A stretch of DNA of 64,000 bases, from contig NZ_JAMBOB010000006.1 of the NCBI RefSeq assembly GCF_023715415.1, positions 310,001 to 374,000 on the forward strand, in the 5' to 3' direction. Shown in pieces: positions 18,385 through 28,932 of the stretch. The DNA comes from Neobacillus niacini. GTDB lineage: Bacteria > Bacillota > Bacilli > Bacillales > Cytobacillaceae. The notes beneath the pieces were generated by a model that was not told where the DNA came from, did no database searches, and was given only the letters and a program-made list of their open reading frames with translations. The position numbers were made by a program, and so were the translations under genes. The first letter of the stretch is position 1. Each line of letters begins with the position of its first letter.

Positions 18385-19863
18385 TTAAAGGATAATTGCA
18401 ATCAACCCGCCGGATCCTTCGTTAATAATTCTCTCTAACGTCTCTTTTAGTTTATATCTTGCATTCTCTGGCATTAAGGAAAGCTTGGCTTGGATACCCT
18501 CCCTAACGATAGAGCTTAACGAGCGCCCAAATATATCAGAATTCCAGATGGATAATGGATCATCCTCGAAGTCCTGCATTAGGTATCGAACTAACTCTTC
18601 ACTTTGTTTTTCTGTCCCAATAATCGGAGCGAACTCAGATTCAACATCAACCTTTATCATATGAATTGATGGAGCAACCGCTCGCAGCCTAACTCCGAAC
18701 CTTGCACCCTGACGGATAATTTCAGGCTCTTCCAGGCTCATATCTGAAAGTGACGGAGACGCAATACCGTAGCCAGTTTGTTTAACCATTCTTAAAGCAT
18801 CAGAAATATGGTCATATTCGGCTTTTGCATGTGCAAAATCCTGCATGAGCTCAAGGAGATGATCTTTACCCCTGATTTCCACCCCGACAATTTCTTTTAA
18901 AATCTCGTCGTAAAGTTCGTCTGGAGCAAATAAGTCAATTTCTGCAACACCTTGACCCATTTCAATTCCAGCTAACCCTGCTCTCTCAATATAGTCAAAG
19001 TCGCTAAACTGCTGTACAACCCTATCCACATCTCTTAATCTCTTGATATCTTTAACTGTTTCTTTTACAGCTTCTTGATAACTTTCACGAAGCCAGTGGT
19101 TTTCTCTTAATACCATTACCCAGCTTGGCAGGTTAACGTTAACCTCAAGGACTGGAAACTCATATAGAGCCTCTCTGAGAACATTAAGTACATCACTGTC
19201 ACGCATGCTTTCAACACTCATAGCAAGGACAGGAATGTCATACTTTTCTGCTAAGCTAGACCTAAGCGTTTCCGTACTAGGGTGATATGGCTGGGCGCTA
19301 TTGACAACCATTATAAACGGTTTGCCAACCTCCTTCAGCTCATTAATGACTCTTTCCTCAGCTTCAATATAATTGCTTCTTGGGATCTCCCCAATTGTTC
19401 CATCAGTAGTAACCACTACGCCAATTGTAGAATGCTCCTGAATAACTTTACGCGTTCCAATTTCAGCTGCTTCATGGAACGGGATAGGTTCTTCATACCA
19501 AGGGGTAGTAATCATTCTAGGTCCATTTTCATCCTCATACCCTTTCGCACCTGGAACAGTGTAACCAACACAGTCAACCAGTCTAATATTTACATTTAGA
19601 CCCTCATCAACATGAACAGTTGCCGCTTGATTCGGTACGAACTTTGGCTCTGTTGTCATGATTGTTTTCCCTGCAGCACTCTGAGGAAGTTCATCGACTG
19701 TTCTTGATCTCTCTGCCTCATTGTCTATATTCGGTAAAACCACAAGCTCCATAAATTTTTTAATAAATGTGGATTTTCCTGTTCGAACAGCACCTACTAC
19801 TCCTAAATAAATATCACCGCCAGTTCTTTCGGCAATATCTTTGAAAATATCAACCTTTTCCAA
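18385..19863 (-). CDS. spoIVA: Stage IV sporulation protein A, spore-coat basement ATPase
   Basis: Polymerises on the forespore outer membrane using ATP and anchors the coat and cortex. 492 residues, the same length as in B. subtilis, ending in the conserved GSGGLIAIIL. The Walker A motif is VVGAVRTGKST (~22-33). The start is a TTG at 19863 with GGGAGGGG upstream. It is a single transcription unit with a candidate SigE promoter at 19911-19941. Confidence 0.98.
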   Translation of the reverse strand: MEKVDIFKDIAERTGGDIYLGVVGAVRTGKSTFIKKFMELVVLPNIDNEAERSRTVDELPQSAAGKTIMTTEPKFVPNQAATVHVDEGLNVNIRLVDCVGYTVPGAKGYEDENGPRMITTPWYEEPIPFHEAAEIGTRKVIQEHSTIGVVVTTDGTIGEIPRSNYIEAEERVINELKEVGKPFIMVVNSAQPYHPSTETLRSSLAEKYDIPVLAMSVESMRDSDVLNVLREALYEFPVLEVNVNLPSWVMVLRENHWLRESYQEAVKETVKDIKRLRDVDRVVQQFSDFDYIERAGLAGIEMGQGVAEIDLFAPDELYDEILKEIVGVEIRGKDHLLELMQDFAHAKAEYDHISDALRMVKQTGYGIASPSLSDMSLEEPEIIRQGARFGVRLRAVAPSIHMIKVDVESEFAPIIGTEKQSEELVRYLMQDFEDDPLSIWNSDIFGRSLSSIVREGIQAKLSLMPENARYKLKETLERIINEGSGGLIAIIL

Positions 19864-19910
19864 GTGATCCCCTCCCGATCATAGAGTAAAGTGGGATAAT
19901 ATTATCCATC

Positions 19911-19941
19911 AAGATATGTTTGGACAATATATGTTTATGAC
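19911..19941 (-). promoter_or_regulatory. Candidate SigE promoter for spoIVA
   Basis: Minus strand GTCATAAA (19941-19934), 15 bases, CATATCTT (19918-19911). It resembles the mother-cell SigE pattern and is about 50 bases upstream of the spoIVA start. Expected biologically, but the -10 box is imperfect. Confidence 0.4.
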
Positions 19942-20092
19942 GTTGTCCTATATTGTTATGACACTTTTTTATAATTTTTTACCCCCTTAAATAAATAATC
20001 CATGAATATGCACGTATCTGTTGTGTCTGAACAGTTGATTGAATGAGGGTTCCCAAAGCAAAGTACAAGAGATCCTTTTTTGCCCAAAAAAA

Positions 20093-20130
20093 AACCCTAC
20101 TCCTACAATATATTTCGCAGGTGAAGGGTT
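20093..20130 (-). terminator. Terminator after yphF
   Basis: Imperfect stem AACCCT..CCT/AGG..AGGGTT (minus strand) followed by nine T, about 20 bases past the yphF stop. Confidence 0.65.
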
Positions 20131-20147
20131 ATGACTATTTGACATCC

Positions 20148-20855
20148 TTATTGCTTTAAAAAAACTGGCTCATTATTTTCATCAATTGTGTAAGGCAAAG
20201 AATAGGCAGGAACAAACATGGAATCTTCCACAAGAATATTACGTATATCCTCACCTGGTTTTACTGACTTTTCCGCCTTTTTTAGCAGTTGAAATAAATC
20301 TTGTCGATAATCAACATAGACTTCAGCATCTGTTGTGACCACAAATGGAAGATTTTGATTAGAAAATGGACTAACAACATATGGCTCCTGCTTATATCCT
20401 AATTCATTATAATCAATCGTATAGACATGATCACTAAGTTGGTCTTTATATGGCGGATATCCATTGGATTTAATCCGCAGTTTGATATCACGAATCGTAT
20501 CAACCATCCTCAAATCTAAAAGTTTTACAGTAGGATTGGTTTCAACATCTACAAGAACATATTGAAAGATCCCGCCACTCTCAAAAGCATTCCCTGGGGG
20601 CTCTGCAAGATACTTGGGAGCGATTTTTTTAAAATCTATCGGATATTTTTGATAGATTGGAGTCACTGCATCTCTAGTTTTTATCGGCAAAATCCCCCCA
20701 TTGTCCTCCTTAAAAGAGTTCACAGCTTGTTGAACTGCCTGGATTTGGTCGATATAGGGGATTTGATTCTCAGCTAACTTCTCTTTTGGATACATGCATC
20801 CTGATAATATCAAAGTTGTAAAGATTAGTATCGTGCAAATGACTTTCCAATTCAT
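20148..20855 (-). CDS. yphF: YphF, predicted lipoprotein of unknown function
   Basis: 235 residues with a lipoprotein signal: short basic start, hydrophobic core and lipobox LILSGC (Cys ~20), so it should be lipid-anchored outside the membrane. The rest is a soluble domain without known catalytic motifs. Size and place after yphE match B. subtilis YphF. Good ribosome site (AGGTGATT). Confidence 0.88.
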   Translation of the reverse strand: MNWKVICTILIFTTLILSGCMYPKEKLAENQIPYIDQIQAVQQAVNSFKEDNGGILPIKTRDAVTPIYQKYPIDFKKIAPKYLAEPPGNAFESGGIFQYVLVDVETNPTVKLLDLRMVDTIRDIKLRIKSNGYPPYKDQLSDHVYTIDYNELGYKQEPYVVSPFSNQNLPFVVTTDAEVYVDYRQDLFQLLKKAEKSVKPGEDIRNILVEDSMFVPAYSLPYTIDENNEPVFLKQ

Positions 20856-20876
20856 ACAATCACCTGTTTTTTTGTA

Positions 20877-21062
20877 TTATGTAAAAAGAACAACAAATAA
20901 CGTAATACCTGAAATAATTAAAAAAATGTAAGCTAAGACCGCAGTTAAAACCTTTAGAATACCTTTTAACTTATACCGACTTAGATATATTGTAAAAATC
21001 GCCAGGAACATAAGACCCATCCCCGCAATCGATATCCACATTTTCAACATACCTGGTGACAT
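20877..21062 (-). CDS. yphE: YphE, small DUF2768 membrane protein
   Basis: 61 residues with two hydrophobic helices (~8-25 and ~35-60) and a Lys-rich loop between, so a two-pass membrane protein. Matches the DUF2768 protein YphE in size and position. Ribosome site GGGGGG seven bases before ATG. Followed by yphF after 21 bases. Function unknown. Confidence 0.85.
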   Translation of the reverse strand: MSPGMLKMWISIAGMGLMFLAIFTIYLSRYKLKGILKVLTAVLAYIFLIISGITLFVVLFT

Positions 21063-21146
21063 TAGGACACCCCCCTTATTCCGAAAGCTATTATACCATA
21101 AGGAAGACGATTTCTTGAAAACTTTTGTTTTTTACAGTCTATAATG

Positions 21147-21278
21147 TGTTGATTTGTGCGGAAGGCACGAGACTCCTGCAGGAGGACGGGGCAGGGGAGA
21201 CCCCGCAGACGCTTTAGCGTCGAGGAGGCTTCCCGTACCGCCTGCGGAAAGCGAAGTGCATGGAGCACAAATCGACAC
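21147..21278 (+). repeat. GC-rich structured repeat, copy 2
   Basis: Same architecture as 13881-14010: starts TGTTGATTTGTGCGGAAGGC, has ACTCCTGCAGGAG, GGGGAGACCCC, GACGCTTTAGCGTC and GCGGAAAGCGAAG blocks, and ends GGAGCACAAATCGACACA. The ends are inverted repeats (GATTTGTGC/GCACAAATC). Several stems differ from copy 1 by paired changes (GGCGC..GCGCC versus GACGC..GCGTC), which suggests selection on RNA or DNA structure. Confidence 0.82.
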
Positions 21279-21295
21279 AACCTTAACAAAAAAAA

Positions 21296-21330
21296 ACTGA
21301 AGTAAAGAGGGGCGAATTCCTTACTTCAGT
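21296..21330 (-). terminator. Terminator after gpsA
   Basis: 10-bp stem ACTGAAGTAA/TTACTTCAGT (minus strand) and a run of eight T. About 125 bases of unremarkable sequence separate it from the gpsA stop. Confidence 0.85.
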
Positions 21331-21454
21331 CTTAGTGACTAAATAACCCATTGATTCGGTTCATACTACACGTGTGCTTCGCTTGCATTGTATGCAACCA
21401 TGAGGCGAAACGCACTCAATGAATGCCTATTTTTCAATAAAAAATGCACAATTT

Positions 21455-22510
21455 TTAATCTTCAAGGTTTCTTTCCTCAAGAATATTCACCAAATCTTCC
21501 ATTTCGTGGGTTTTACCACGGGCCATCAATACATCTACCGCATCTTTTGCGTTTTTCCCATTAAATAATACATCGTAAAGGGCACAAGTAATCGGCATAC
21601 TGACGTTATACTTTTCGGCAAGCTGATAGGCTGCTTTCGTCGTTCTAACACCCTCTACAACCATTCCCATGTTATCTAGAACCTCTTCAAGATTATTCCC
21701 TTTACCGAGCAGATTTCCCGCTCTCCAGTTCCTTGAATGGACGCTTGTACAAGTTACAATCAAATCCCCTATACCTGCTAATCCAGAGAACGTTAACGGG
21801 TTAGCTCCCATTTTGGTTCCAAGTCTAGCTATTTCTGCTAACCCTCTTGTTATTAATGCAGCTTTTGCATTATCACCATACCCCAGCCCGTCCGTTATTC
21901 CGGCAGCCAAGGCAATGATATTTTTTAATGCGCCGCCAATTTCAACTCCAATCACATCTGGATTGGTATATACTCGAAAATTATGATTTATAAACAAATC
22001 TTGTATCTCTTCAGCGGCACTCATATCTTCAGATGATACCGTTACAGTGGTTGGGTGCCTCCTGCTGACTTCCTCAGCATGGCTAGGACCTGAGAGGACT
22101 ACGACAGCCTTTAAAAGCTCCGTTGGCATCTCTTCTTTAATCAGTTCTGATATTCTCAAAAGGGTATCAGGCTCAATCCCTTTACTTACATGCGCAATGG
22201 TCAAAGGTGAGTTTTGAACAGTACGTACCTTCCCAAGTACTTCACGGATCGCTTTCGTCGGAACCGCTAAAATAACTGTTTTTATTCCTGCCAACGTATC
22301 GCTTAATGACGCATAGCCGACAATTAATTCAGGCAGCTGTATATCTGGCAAGTATTTTTTATTCATATGGTATTGATTTATTTCGTTAACTTGGGATTCA
22401 TTATGGCTCCACAGTCGGACTTCATGTCCGTTGTCTGCAAGGACCATTGCAAGGGCAGTACCCCAGCTTCCAGCACCAATAACGGCTACAGCTTCCTTAT
22501 TTTCCTGCAT
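21455..22510 (-). CDS. gpsA: NAD(P)-dependent glycerol-3-phosphate dehydrogenase
   Basis: Reduces dihydroxyacetone phosphate to sn-glycerol-3-phosphate for phospholipids. 351 residues. Rossmann [10 protein letters not shown] near 12; catalytic and substrate regions [15 protein letters not shown] and [13 protein letters not shown] (with Lys near 192). It follows der by 22 bases, the usual der-gpsA pair. Confidence 0.97.
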   Translation of the reverse strand: MQENKEAVAVIGAGSWGTALAMVLADNGHEVRLWSHNESQVNEINQYHMNKKYLPDIQLPELIVGYASLSDTLAGIKTVILAVPTKAIREVLGKVRTVQNSPLTIAHVSKGIEPDTLLRISELIKEEMPTELLKAVVVLSGPSHAEEVSRRHPTTVTVSSEDMSAAEEIQDLFINHNFRVYTNPDVIGVEIGGALKNIIALAAGITDGLGYGDNAKAALITRGLAEIARLGTKMGANPLTFSGLAGIGDLIVTCTSVHSRNWRAGNLLGKGNNLEEVLDNMGMVVEGVRTTKAAYQLAEKYNVSMPITCALYDVLFNGKNAKDAVDVLMARGKTHEMEDLVNILEERNLED

Positions 22511-22532
22511 TTAGCTCACTCCCACCGTAAAA

Positions 22533-23843
22533 TTATTTTCTTTCTCTGGCATAAATTTTTATCGGGGTTCCTTCGAATCCAAAAGCTTCACGAATTCGAT
22601 TTTCTAAGAAGCGCTCATAAGAGAAATGCATTAATTCTGGCTCATTAACAAACACAACAAAGGTTGGCGGTTTAACAGCTACTTGTGTGGTGTAATAAAT
22701 CTTTAATCGACGACCTTTATCAGTAGGTGTTGGATTCATAGCTACCGCATCCATAATTATATCATTTAATACACTAGTTTCGACACGCATTGAATGGTTT
22801 TCACTAGCTGTATTAATCATTGGTAATAATGTATGAATACGTTTTTTCGTCTTGGCAGATAAGAAAACAATCGGAGCATAACTTAAGTAGAGAAAATGCT
22901 CTCTAATTTTCTGTTCAAGTTCCTTCATTGTTTTTTCATCTTTTTCAACAGCATCCCATTTGTTGACCACAATAACAATCGCCCGGCCTGCTTCATGTGC
23001 ATATCCTGCAATTTTCTTATCCTGTTCAATGATTCCTTCTTCTGCATTTATGACAACTAAGACTACATCGGAGCGTTCTATTGCCCTTAAGGCACGGAGT
23101 ACACTATATTTTTCGGTACTCTCATAGACTTTTCCTTTTTTCCGCATTCCAGCCGTATCAATAATGACATACCTGTCGCCATTATACGTATAAGGTGAAT
23201 CCACAGCATCTCTTGTTGTTCCAGCAATATCACTTACAATAACACGGTCTTCTCCCAGTATCGCATTCACTAATGATGACTTTCCAACATTCGGACGGCC
23301 AATTAAAGAAAATTTAATGACATCTGCATCATAATCCTGACCCTTATCCTTTGGAAAGTGTTTGGCTGCCTCATCCAGTAGGTCTCCCAATCCAAGTCCA
23401 TGTGAGCCTGATACTGGTATTGGTTCTCCAAAGCCTAAAGAATAAAAATCATAGATTTGTTCACGCATTTCAGGATTATCAATCTTGTTAACAGCTAATA
23501 CGATTGGTTTTTTTGATTTATATAAAATCTTTGCTACCTCTTCGTCTGCAGCGGTTACTCCTTCTCTACCATTTGTTAGAAAAATAATAACATCTGCTTC
23601 GTCAATAGCTACTTCCGCCTGTTGGCGAATTTGCTCGAGAAAAGGTTCATCTCCTATATCTATACCACCCGTATCAATTACATTAAAATCATGTGTCAAC
23701 CATTCCCCAGAGCTATAAATTCGATCACGTGTTACTCCAGGGATATCCTCTACGATAGAAATCCTCTCTCCAACAATTCTGTTGAAAATGGTCGATTTCC
23801 CAACATTCGGTCGTCCTACAATGGCTATAACAGGTTTTACCAT
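22533..23843 (-). CDS. der: Ribosome-assembly GTPase Der (EngA)
   Basis: Essential GTPase for 50S maturation. From ATG 23843 ([10 protein letters not shown]) it has 436 residues, the same as B. subtilis Der. Two G domains in tandem: GRPNVGKST near 9 with DTGG and NKID, then GRPNVGKSS near 182 with DTAG and NKWD. A KH-like domain ends the protein. The longer frame adds 12 codons with no better ribosome site. Confidence 0.97.
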   Translation of the reverse strand: MVKPVIAIVGRPNVGKSTIFNRIVGERISIVEDIPGVTRDRIYSSGEWLTHDFNVIDTGGIDIGDEPFLEQIRQQAEVAIDEADVIIFLTNGREGVTAADEEVAKILYKSKKPIVLAVNKIDNPEMREQIYDFYSLGFGEPIPVSGSHGLGLGDLLDEAAKHFPKDKGQDYDADVIKFSLIGRPNVGKSSLVNAILGEDRVIVSDIAGTTRDAVDSPYTYNGDRYVIIDTAGMRKKGKVYESTEKYSVLRALRAIERSDVVLVVINAEEGIIEQDKKIAGYAHEAGRAIVIVVNKWDAVEKDEKTMKELEQKIREHFLYLSYAPIVFLSAKTKKRIHTLLPMINTASENHSMRVETSVLNDIIMDAVAMNPTPTDKGRRLKIYYTTQVAVKPPTFVVFVNEPELMHFSYERFLENRIREAFGFEGTPIKIYARERK

Positions 23844-23950
23844 TATAATCGCCATCCTTTCTATCCTTATATTTATCAATATTTTGTTATTTTATCGTTA
23901 AAGCAGAGAAACTCAATTATATAATTAAGCAATTGCGTACTAATGATAAA

Positions 23951-23978
23951 GAAACCCTTCTATCCGAAAGAAGGGTCT
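23951..23978 (-). terminator. Terminator after seaA
   Basis: Stem AGACCCTTCT/AGAAGGGTTTC (minus strand, one bulge) followed by T, between seaA and der. Confidence 0.7.
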
Positions 23979-24039
23979 AACCATATTATTTTAGCAATGT
24001 GAATCCTTTCCTGCAATGGTAAAACTTAATAAGTGCTTT

Positions 24040-24648
24040 TTATGATGACTTTTGCTTTCCTTTTTCCAAAAAATGAAAATGGTTTTGAAAGAATGTACCG
24101 GCATTTTCTAGTGCGCTCCAGCATACTAGCAGCAAAAGTGTTAAAGCAGAGACATCTAGGTAAGGGATTGCTCCTATTGGGTAGGAAAAATCAAATTTAC
24201 TTAGGTAAAAAGCATAAAGTATCTCACCCTGCATGGTGCCGCTAACCATAATCAACAATCGGTCTTTTAATGACTTTTGCAAAATAATTGCCAGGCAGCT
24301 TAAGCAAAATCCCAACATCCATTCCTTTTGAAACACCACCCAGACTGGATCAAAAATGAAAAATAAGTTAAAGGTAACGTATGAAATGGTTACAATAAAT
24401 GAACAAATAAAGGCGTACAGCAACGAACCCAGCTTTTTCTTACTAAAAATAATATAAGATAATAGCAGCAAAAATAAACCACTAGCAAAAAACTGAAAGC
24501 TCCCTACTGTAAAATGTACATTTGAAAGAATAATGATTACTAAAATACAAGCGGCTAATTTTGCACGATACAGATTTTGCTTATTCATAAAAAAAGTTAT
24601 TGAAACCCAAAACAACCAAAGTATCCAATAAAACAATGAACCCTCCAT
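24040..24648 (-). CDS. seaA: SeaA (YphA), sporulation membrane protein
   Basis: About 202 residues, at least six hydrophobic segments, almost all membrane-embedded. Size and position between ypzI and der match B. subtilis YphA/SeaA, which is linked to spore-envelope assembly. The ATG at 24648 is chosen because AGGAGG lies nine bases before it; the GTG two codons upstream is too close. Divergent from ypzI with mirror-image ribosome-site regions. Confidence 0.85.
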   Translation of the reverse strand: MEGSLFYWILWLFWVSITFFMNKQNLYRAKLAACILVIIILSNVHFTVGSFQFFASGLFLLLLSYIIFSKKKLGSLLYAFICSFIVTISYVTFNLFFIFDPVWVVFQKEWMLGFCLSCLAIILQKSLKDRLLIMVSGTMQGEILYAFYLSKFDFSYPIGAIPYLDVSALTLLLLVCWSALENAGTFFQNHFHFLEKGKQKSS

Positions 24649-24653
24649 TGTCA

Positions 24654-24754
24654 CACACCTCCTACTATTTCCATTATCGGTATTCTTTATGTAGTTTCAT
24701 ACTTCCTATGAATAATCTTTAGGCAAGAAAATCATGTTAATAGTAGGAGGTGTG
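24654..24754. repeat. Perfect 16-bp inverted repeat at divergent ribosome sites
   Basis: AATAGTAGGAGGTGTG occurs on the plus strand at 24739-24754 (ypzI ribosome site) and on the minus strand at 24669-24654 (seaA ribosome site). The 69 bases between the arms hold both promoters. Confidence 0.7.
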
Positions 24755-24759
24755 GAGAA

Positions 24760-24903
24760 ATGGGAAAGGATCGACAGGAAAAAAAGTTAAAGGCAAGTGG
24801 GAAAGTTGAATCAGATCGTGACCAGGCGTTACATTACCCAGGGGCAACTAAGCTTCAAAGTCCCGAAGAAGCAAGAGGTTTAAACGATAATAAGTATAGT
24901 TAA
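24760..24903 (+). CDS. ypzI: YpzI family small spore protein
   Basis: A 47-residue, highly charged soluble protein starting MGKDRQEKKLKASGKVESDR and containing DQALHYPGAT, which matches the YpzI family of B. subtilis, expressed in the forespore. Ribosome site AGGAGG eight bases upstream. It is one of the few plus-strand genes, divergent from seaA and convergent with fni, with a shared terminator. Function unknown. Confidence 0.9.
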   Translation: MGKDRQEKKLKASGKVESDRDQALHYPGATKLQSPEEARGLNDNKYS

Positions 24904-24907
24904 AAAA

Positions 24908-25995
<1,088 letters not shown>

Positions 25996-26004
25996 TTATC
26001 ACCA

Positions 26005-27144
26005 TTATTTTCCTAGATTCTTTAATTTATCGCCAATCATTTCACCAAGCTGAAAACCTTTAGATTCTTCAGGAAGTTCGTAATCAAAGTTCTCATCTGC
26101 ATCCTTTTCAAGGAGATCCTTGATGCTTAGAGAAAGTCTTTGCTCTTGTTCGTTCGTATCTAGCACTTTTACTTGTACTTCTTGCCCTTCCTTCAATACC
26201 TCATGTGGCGTACCAATATGCTTGTGTGCAATTTGTGAGATATGAACAAGTCCTTCAACCCCAGGGAAAACCTCCACAAAGGCACCATATGAAACTAATC
26301 GTTTAACGGTCCCAGTTAATGTGCTGCCCTTAGGAGCTTTCCCAGCTACATCAGACCATGGCCCGGGCTGTGTTTCTTTAATAGATAAAGAAATTCTTTC
26401 ATTATCACGATCCACATTCAAAACTTTAACCTTTACTTTTTGACCTTCTTGAACAACATCTGATGGTTTATCAATATGTTGATAGGACAATTGGGAAATA
26501 TGAACGAGTCCATCAATACCGCCTATATCAACGAATGCACCAAAATCTGTAATTCTTTGTACAGTACCATCAATAACTTGTCCGGGCGTAATACTATTTA
26601 AAATATTTTTCTTATGTTTCCCCTTTTCTTCTTCCACTACTGCACGGTGAGAAAGGATTAAACGATTTTTTTCCTTATCAAGTTCAACAATTTTAAAAGT
26701 AAGATTCTTTCCTTTATAATCAGTAAAATCTTCAACAAAATGTGCTTCTACTAAAGACGCAGGAACAAAGCCGCGTACGCCAAGATCAACGACAAGACCG
26801 CCTTTTACTACATCTTTCACTTCCGTTTCAAATACTTCACCGCTATTGAATAGTCCCTCAAGATTTACCCATGCTTTCTCGGCATCGATTTTTCTTTTTG
26901 ATAAGATGATAGCATCCTCTTCTACTTTTAGTACCTCAAGATCTAATTCATCACCTTCGGATACTACATCAGAGGCTTTTTCAACATGAAGACTTGAAAG
27001 CTCACTAATAGGGATAATACCGTCATGTTTACTATCCTGAATATTTACTATTACCTGTTTTTCTTCTACCTTGGTGACTTGTCCAGTTACTTTATCTCCA
27101 ATGGTATAACTTTTTACTTCTACTTGATTCATATCTTCCGACAT
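26005..27144 (-). CDS. ypfD: YpfD, S1-domain RNA-binding protein (RpsA homologue)
   Basis: 379 residues with four S1 domains (starting near 14, 100, 187 and 272); the repeated GAFVDIGGIDGLVHISQLS and GAFVEVFPGVEGLVHISQI cores are clear. Short compared with proteobacterial S1 (six domains). Probably aids translation or mRNA binding; it is not an essential ribosomal subunit in Bacillus. Strong AGGAGG ribosome site. Between plsC and fni. Confidence 0.95.
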   Translation of the reverse strand: MSEDMNQVEVKSYTIGDKVTGQVTKVEEKQVIVNIQDSKHDGIIPISELSSLHVEKASDVVSEGDELDLEVLKVEEDAIILSKRKIDAEKAWVNLEGLFNSGEVFETEVKDVVKGGLVVDLGVRGFVPASLVEAHFVEDFTDYKGKNLTFKIVELDKEKNRLILSHRAVVEEEKGKHKKNILNSITPGQVIDGTVQRITDFGAFVDIGGIDGLVHISQLSYQHIDKPSDVVQEGQKVKVKVLNVDRDNERISLSIKETQPGPWSDVAGKAPKGSTLTGTVKRLVSYGAFVEVFPGVEGLVHISQIAHKHIGTPHEVLKEGQEVQVKVLDTNEQEQRLSLSIKDLLEKDADENFDYELPEESKGFQLGEMIGDKLKNLGK

Positions 27145-27274
27145 ATGTATTCCTCCTTAATCCATTTACTGCATGTTAAATATATATTTTCTAATTACAT
27201 GAAAACGAGTGAATATTCTAATAAAATCTCTTTTTATTAACTTCTTACAAATAGCGTATTTTGTCAAGCAGAAC

Positions 27275-27856
27275 CTATCGGTACTCTTTAATAAGTTTAT
27301 CGATTTCTGACATAATTAATTCAGTTACCTCATCTGCAGAGGCTTTCCTACTTTTCATATCTTCCATTGCTATCGGCTTTCCATAAACCACTTTTAATTT
27401 ACCGAAACTTTTATATGGACCAATAATGGCGCAAGGCACCACATCAGCTTCTGTTCTAAGCGCAAAAAAACCTGCTCCCGATAGCCCTTTTCCGATTTCA
27501 CCTGTTTTGCTTCTAGTCCCTTCAGGAAAGAGCCCAAAAACATTTCCGTCTTTTAATACCTTTAATCCTGCTCTTAATGATTCCCTGTCCCCCTTACCCC
27601 TTTTTACTGGGAAAGCATTACACTTTCTTACGATATTACCCAAAACAGGGACTTTGAAAATTTCTTCCTTCGCCATAAAATGGACAGGTCTAGGAGCAGT
27701 AGTTCCAACGACTAACGGATCAAAATTATGAATATGATTTGTACAAAGCAGAACTCCTCCCTCTTTAGGGAAATGCTCTAATCCAATAACTTCAATTCGG
27801 TACAAGGGTTTCATAACCCCAGCTACAACCGATCTTGCAAACGAATAAAACGTCAC
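27275..27856 (-). CDS. plsC: 1-acyl-sn-glycerol-3-phosphate acyltransferase
   Basis: Makes phosphatidic acid from lysophosphatidic acid at the membrane. 193 residues. The catalytic NHxxxxD motif is NHIHNFD (near 40) and FPEGTRS (near 113) binds phosphate. GTG start at 27856, directly after cmk (two intervening bases), so the two are coupled. Confidence 0.93.
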   Translation of the reverse strand: MTFYSFARSVVAGVMKPLYRIEVIGLEHFPKEGGVLLCTNHIHNFDPLVVGTTAPRPVHFMAKEEIFKVPVLGNIVRKCNAFPVKRGKGDRESLRAGLKVLKDGNVFGLFPEGTRSKTGEIGKGLSGAGFFALRTEADVVPCAIIGPYKSFGKLKVVYGKPIAMEDMKSRKASADEVTELIMSEIDKLIKEYR

Positions 27857-27858
27857 AC

Positions 27859-28533
27859 TTATCCAACCCTTTCATGCACGAGATCCATTATTTTTTCAGC
27901 TACTTCAGGGATAGACAAAGATGTGGTGTCAATTTCAATTGCATCTTCCGCTTTTTTTAAAGGTGCAAATTCTCGTTCAGAATCAATTTTATCACGGCGG
28001 GCAATGTCTTCCTTTATTTGTTCTAAATTAGAAGAGTAGCCTTTTTGGGTATTTTCTGTATGACGTCTAACTGCTCTTTCTTCAACACTAGCAAGTAAGA
28101 AAACCTTAACTTCAGCATTTGGCAGTACATGGGTCCCGATATCTCTACCATCCATTACAACCCCTCCATTCATTGCAAAGGATTGTTGCATTCTCACCAT
28201 TTCTTCACGAACCTTTTGGTGTGCGGCTACCACCGATACAGAATTTGTTACTTCTGATGTGCGAATAGCATCTGTCACTTCTTGTCCATCAAGGAACACC
28301 AATTGTCCATTTGAGGAGGGATAAAGTTCTAATCTTGTTGCTAGTAAAGTTTCTAATAAACTATTTTCATCTTCTAAATTAATGTTATTTGCCAATGCTT
28401 TGTAGGTCAAAGCGCGGTACATCGCACCTGTATCGATATATATGTAGGATAACTTTTCTGCAACAACTTTGGCTACTGTACTCTTGCCAGCTGCAGCAGG
28501 ACCATCAATGGCAATCGATATTTTGTTTTCCAT
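27859..28533 (-). CDS. cmk: Cytidylate kinase
   Basis: Phosphorylates CMP and dCMP. 224 residues from ATG 28533 ([11 protein letters not shown]), which has AGGAGG upstream; the 40 extra N-terminal codons of the longer frame are rejected. P-loop GPAAAGKST (~10-18), CMP-binding [10 protein letters not shown] near 34 and [12 protein letters not shown] near 100 are intact. Confidence 0.96.
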   Translation of the reverse strand: MENKISIAIDGPAAAGKSTVAKVVAEKLSYIYIDTGAMYRALTYKALANNINLEDENSLLETLLATRLELYPSSNGQLVFLDGQEVTDAIRTSEVTNSVSVVAAHQKVREEMVRMQQSFAMNGGVVMDGRDIGTHVLPNAEVKVFLLASVEERAVRRHTENTQKGYSSNLEQIKEDIARRDKIDSEREFAPLKKAEDAIEIDTTSLSIPEVAEKIMDLVHERVG

Positions 28534-28664
28534 AAATCCTCCTAAGTCAATCTTGATTGTCTCATACACCCATATATTTATTTTACCATAAGAAAGGTGG
28601 AAGCCTCTTTTTTTTAACATTTTTATATTTGAATTTCTTATTACTTTCCCCATTTTTAGAATAA

Positions 28665-28690
28665 AAAAAAAGCAGGAATTCTGCCTTTTT
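28665..28690 (-). terminator. Terminator after ypfB
   Basis: Short hairpin GGCAGAATTCCTGC on the minus strand followed by nine T, just behind the ypfB stop and upstream of cmk. Confidence 0.6.
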
Positions 28691-28868
28691 AATTACCGTT
28701 AAAAGTTTGTAATATTTCAGTAAATGTATTTTCATTTACTCCCTCATATTTTGTTAACTGTTCTAACTGAGGAAAAATATCTAACTGATGTAAGAATAGC
28801 TGCGCTAATAAAAGAAAGATAAATTGGATAATAACTACCTTTATTAATATTCTTTCTACTATTTTCAT
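28689..28868 (-). CDS. ypfB: YpfB, small DUF5359 membrane peptide
   Basis: 59 residues: [12 protein letters not shown], one hydrophobic helix (~10-28), then a polar tail ending QTFNGN. Size, membrane helix and position between ypeB and cmk match B. subtilis YpfB. The ribosome site is a weak GGAGTGAT. Function unknown. Confidence 0.75.
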   Translation of the reverse strand: MKIVERILIKVVIIQFIFLLLAQLFLHQLDIFPQLEQLTKYEGVNENTFTEILQTFNGN

Positions 28869-28932
28869 ACCATCACTCCAATTACCAATTACTACTATTA
28901 TTGGAGTGATAGTATGGTTTTATTCTTAAACC

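Noticed and set aside
28534..28653. N-terminal 40-residue extension of cytidylate kinase
   Set aside because: The first ATG has no ribosome site, and the AGGAGG just before ATG 28533 gives the normal protein length.
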